Below are positions 63,804-64,000 of a stretch of DNA of 64,000 nt, one piece after another. The stretch is taken from contig NZ_JACSPQ010000011.1 of the NCBI RefSeq assembly GCF_014837055.1, forward strand, positions 41,021 to 105,020. Reading direction: 5' to 3'. The DNA comes from Phocaeicola faecium. GTDB lineage: Bacteria; Bacteroidota; Bacteroidia; Bacteroidales; Bacteroidaceae. Positions within the stretch are counted from its first letter, which is position 1. Each line of letters begins with the position of its first letter. The notes below the pieces were generated by a model. It ran no database searches. It saw only the letters and a list, made by a program, of their open reading frames with translations, and was not told where the DNA came from. The position numbers and the translations under genes were made by a program.

Positions 63804-63834
63804 CAAATATACGAATACTTCCTTATATTGCAAA
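63804..63834 (-). promoter_or_regulatory. Promoter of the AAA/DUF4143 gene
   Basis: On the minus strand TTTG (63831-63834), a 19-base spacer and TATATTTG (63804-63811), an exact consensus match, 23 bases before the start codon. Confidence 0.75.
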
Positions 63835-63905
63835 CTGGAGATTGCAGAAATTATACATCCATTGAAAGCGGCGGAAGCAAAAGAACGGAGCAAACGCTGC
63901 GTAAG

Positions 63906-64000
63906 TCATTGCTTGACCAGTTCAAACTTGTCGATGTCTGTTGCCCATCCGTAAGGATTTCCCATTTCTACTTTATTATATCCTTGTTTCAGTTCAACGG
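63906..64000 (-). CDS. C-terminal end of a probable carbohydrate-binding protein (partial)
   Basis: The minus strand has an open frame entering from beyond the window and ending at TGA 63906-63908. The last residues read VELKQGYNKVEMGNPYGW followed by ATDIDKFELVKQ. This is the typical last strand of a CBM6/CBM35-like beta-sandwich at the end of many Bacteroides glycosidases (LxxGxNxIxMGNPxxWxPDID). Only 30 residues are visible, so the catalytic part, if any, is unknown. It is in the same direction as the AAA gene, whose promoter lies just downstream of this stop. Confidence 0.6.
   Translation of the reverse strand, partial: VELKQGYNKVEMGNPYGWATDIDKFELVKQ

Overview
The window looks like a chromosomal segment of a gut-type Bacteroidales (Bacteroides/Phocaeicola-like). 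Evidence: a SusC/SusD pair, many lipoproteins with acidic residues just after the lipobox cysteine (the surface-export signal of this phylum), secreted glycosidases of Bacteroides-typical families, a BtuB-BtuG cobalamin locus, and repeated promoters of the Bacteroidetes form TTTG-N19-ish-TAnnTTTG with few Shine-Dalgarno sites. I see no phage, integrase, IS element or CRISPR array.

Layout. 1-0.4 kb: two identical tRNA-Arg(TCT) genes with a terminator, then an apparent ~60-nt small RNA on the minus strand with its own promoter and terminator. 0.7-1.4 kb: a HigBA-type toxin-antitoxin pair whose toxin is broken by one missing A. 1.5-2.6 kb: a propeller lipoprotein, then two tRNA-Gln(CTG) genes. 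3.2-6.5 kb: rsfS-ftsH-cdsA. 6.6-9.3 kb: lutABC lactate oxidation. 9.7-10.9 kb: panC-panD. 11.2-13.5 kb: a truncated glycogen-synthase-like protein and a DUF4270 lipoprotein. 13.7-28.4 kb: secreted hydrolases, namely a GHL10-type glycosidase, a DPP-IV-like peptidase, a GH97-GH43-GH127 operon and a GH29 fucosidase.

28.7-32.7 kb: rmlB, a small phosphoesterase, and an operon of a GNAT-like protein with an IbrA/IbrB-type pair (PAPS-reductase-like ATPase plus ParB-like protein). 32.8-39.4 kb: a cobalamin-riboswitch-controlled operon btuB-btuG-btuF-btuC-btuD, covering surface capture, outer-membrane transport and inner-membrane ABC import. 40.2-55.8 kb: a nine-gene operon with SusC/SusD, surface lipoproteins (two with leucine-rich repeats), a surface subtilase, a DUF1573 protein and a lipocalin-like lipoprotein. 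It encodes no glycosidase and looks like a peptide or protein utilisation system. 56.1-57.5 kb: a TlpA-like thioredoxin and an N-acetylmuramoyl-alanine amidase. 57.7-64 kb: yfcE-like phosphoesterase, a small lipoprotein, a MITE-like repeat, pyruvate:ferredoxin oxidoreductase, an AAA/DUF4143 ATPase and the 3' end of a probable carbohydrate-binding protein.

Most interesting for follow-up: the GNAT-IbrA-IbrB operon, the GH97-zincin fusion beside GH43/GH127/DPP-IV (possibly acting on hydroxyproline-rich plant glycoproteins), the small RNA at 322-384, a dispersed repeat with an exactly conserved 16-nt spacer at three sites, and the SusCD-subtilase-LRR operon.
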